DNA from: Bacteroidota bacterium
GTDB lineage: Bacteria > Bacteroidota > Bacteroidia > Bacteroidales > PUMT01
Direction of reading: 5' to 3'
DNA: 7,111 nucleotides
Assembly (NCBI GenBank): GCA_003556985.1
Contig: PWPZ01000236.1
Location: forward strand, 1 to 7,111
Made by a program: the position numbers and the translations under genes. Below are positions 5,980 through 7,111 of this stretch, piece by piece (positions within the stretch are counted from its first letter, which is position 1; each line of letters starts with the position of its first letter). The notes beneath the pieces are model-generated. The model made no database searches. It was not told the DNA's origin and worked only from the letters and a program-made list of their open reading frames with translations.

Positions 5980-7111
5980 ATGAGACCCTTTATACTGAAT
6001 AATCCTTTTTTCTTTCTTGCTGTCTTTTTATTCATCCATACCTCTTTTACCGGATGCTCCCCGGACAACAGTGACCTGTCGTATGAAACCCGGATCAATG
6101 ATTATGAAACCCTGGTCAGGAATTTCGAGAACCCTTCATCCGAATTCCGGTCGGCTCCTTTCTGGATCTGGCATGAAATCGTAAGTGAAGAAAAAATAAG
6201 GGAGCAGCTGATTGATTTCAAAGAAAAAGGCTTCGGCGGAGTGTTTGTTCACCCCCGTTATGGCATGATAACCGAATACCTGTCCGATGATTGGTTTGAA
6301 AGGTTTGAGTACACCCTCTCCGTGGGGGAAGAGCTTGGGCTGTACGTATGGATATACGATGAGAATTCCTATCCAAGCGGCTTCGCAGGAGGACACGTTC
6401 CACATGATATGCCGGACTCATACCGGCACGGACAGTCACTGCGTATTCACCGGACCACCCGGCTAGCTCCCGATCCGGACCTGAGATACCTGCATTATTT
6501 TGAAGTAAACGAACAGGGCGACCTTGTTGAACTCCACGATCCTGCTGACAAAATCGGAGACAGCGGAGAGTTTATCCTGTTCGAAGTGGTCAACTACCCG
6601 CAGAACAAGTGGCATGCCGGGTATTCATATGTTGACCTCCTGTATCCCGGAGTTACCGACAAATTTATGGAGATAACCATGCAGGGCTACGAGGAACGGT
6701 TCGGCCAGCATTTCGGCCGACTTATTCCGGGGGTTTTTACCGATGAGCCGAATATTGCACCCCCGGGAGGCGGGACGGCCGTTAGGTGGACCCCCGATCT
6801 GTATGAGGAATTTGAGAATGTATGGGAATACCGCCTCCAGGATAACCTGCTGTCGCTGTTTGAAGAGACCGGTGACTGGAAAAGGGTTAGGCATAACTAT
6901 TTCCAGCTACTTCTGCAGATGTTTATCGACAGGTGGTCCAAACCCTGGTTTGAATACACCGAAAGCAAAAATCTCAAATGGACGGGCCATTACTGGGAGC
7001 ACGGATGGCCAAGTCCTCATCACGGCGGCGATAATATGGCAATGTACGCCTGGCATCAGCTGCCGGGCATAGACCTGCTGTTCAACAGGATGTATACTGA
7101 AGAACGTCCCA
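5980..7111 (+). CDS. GH106-like glycoside hydrolase, lipoprotein (3' end outside window)
   Basis: N-terminal 377 residues of what is probably a protein near 1000 aa, judging by relatives. Best guess is an alpha-L-rhamnosidase-related (GH106-like) hydrolase cutting plant or algal polysaccharide side chains. From ATG 5980 the product begins MRPFILNPFFFLAVFLF and reaches a lipobox-like FTGC (Cys26), so lipidation and outer-membrane or periplasmic placement are likely. Family-type motifs: PFWIWHE (60-66), GFGGVFVHPRYGM near 86-97, YLSDDWFE (102-109), IYDENSYPSGFAGG (125-138), FTDEPN (253-258; Asp255/Glu256 plausible acid residues), and GHYWEHGWPSPHHGGDN (from 336). I read the frame to the window end without a stop. 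An upstream in-frame ATG at 5956 would add MPEHNKLH before the signal peptide; 5980 fits better. Neither has a Shine-Dalgarno. No SusC/SusD, sulfatase or other carbohydrate genes are in view, so a utilization locus, if any, would lie to the right. Family is fairly sure; substrate is inference. Confidence 0.85.
   Translation, partial: MRPFILNNPFFFLAVFLFIHTSFTGCSPDNSDLSYETRINDYETLVRNFENPSSEFRSAPFWIWHEIVSEEKIREQLIDFKEKGFGGVFVHPRYGMITEYLSDDWFERFEYTLSVGEELGLYVWIYDENSYPSGFAGGHVPHDMPDSYRHGQSLRIHRTTRLAPDPDLRYLHYFEVNEQGDLVELHDPADKIGDSGEFILFEVVNYPQNKWHAGYSYVDLLYPGVTDKFMEITMQGYEERFGQHFGRLIPGVFTDEPNIAPPGGGTAVRWTPDLYEEFENVWEYRLQDNLLSLFEETGDWKRVRHNYFQLLLQMFIDRWSKPWFEYTESKNLKWTGHYWEHGWPSPHHGGDNMAMYAWHQLPGIDLLFNRMYTEERP

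Noticed and set aside
5658..6098. 146-codon minus-strand open frame across the gap before the glycosidase gene
   Set aside because: It covers the end of one well-supported gene and the lipoprotein signal peptide of the next, and its lysine/isoleucine-rich product is not recognisable. The stem-loop in the gap also sits inside it.
6743..7072. 109-codon plus-strand frame inside the glycosidase region
   Set aside because: It is out of frame with the continuous GH106-like reading frame, which carries the family motifs through to the window end.
1..7111. CRISPR arrays, tRNA or rRNA genes, insertion sequences, toxin-antitoxin or defence genes
   Set aside because: No regularly spaced repeats, transposase-like frame, terminal inverted repeats or RNA gene signatures were seen on reading the window; gaps between genes are all under 120 bp.

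Overview
The window reads as an ordinary stretch of chromosome from a member of the Bacteroidota (Bacteroidetes), most likely an environmental or uncultured Bacteroidales/Marinilabiliales-type organism; the lower-rank guess is weak. Four things support this. SecA is about 1100 residues long and carries the insertions seen in this phylum. A perfect TAnnTTTG-type -7 promoter box lies upstream of secA. None of the three visible starts has a Shine-Dalgarno sequence, and the secA start follows an A/T-only leader. The gene content (PA-domain M28 peptidase, tandem thioredoxin-fold secreted protein, GH106-like lipoprotein) is typical of polymer-degrading Bacteroidota.

Layout, all genes on the + strand and not overlapping: (1) 1-1236, the 3' part of a secreted M28 zinc aminopeptidase whose 5' end lies before the window; (2) a 112-bp gap with a weak hairpin, a -7 box and an A/T-rich leader; (3) 1349-4639, complete secA; (4) an 88-bp gap with a probable intrinsic terminator; (5) 4728-5861, an exported protein joining a peroxiredoxin-like domain to a TlpA/ResA-like thioredoxin domain; (6) a 118-bp gap with a long stem-loop; (7) 5980-7111, the 5' part of a large lipoprotein resembling GH106-type glycoside hydrolases, running off the right edge. 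No RNA gene, mobile element, CRISPR array or integration signature was seen.

The genes do not form an obvious pathway. SecA is the general export motor. The other three products all look like export clients: a periplasmic or secreted peptidase, a periplasmic thiol-redox protein and a surface or periplasmic lipoprotein glycosidase. Hairpins in each gap and a likely promoter before secA suggest separate transcription units rather than one operon.

I do not see a clearly novel system. The points most worth a second look are the cysteine arrangement of the two-domain thioredoxin-fold protein, a perfect hairpin burying a Shine-Dalgarno-like sequence just inside the secA coding region, and the 10-bp perfect inverted repeat ahead of the glycosidase gene.
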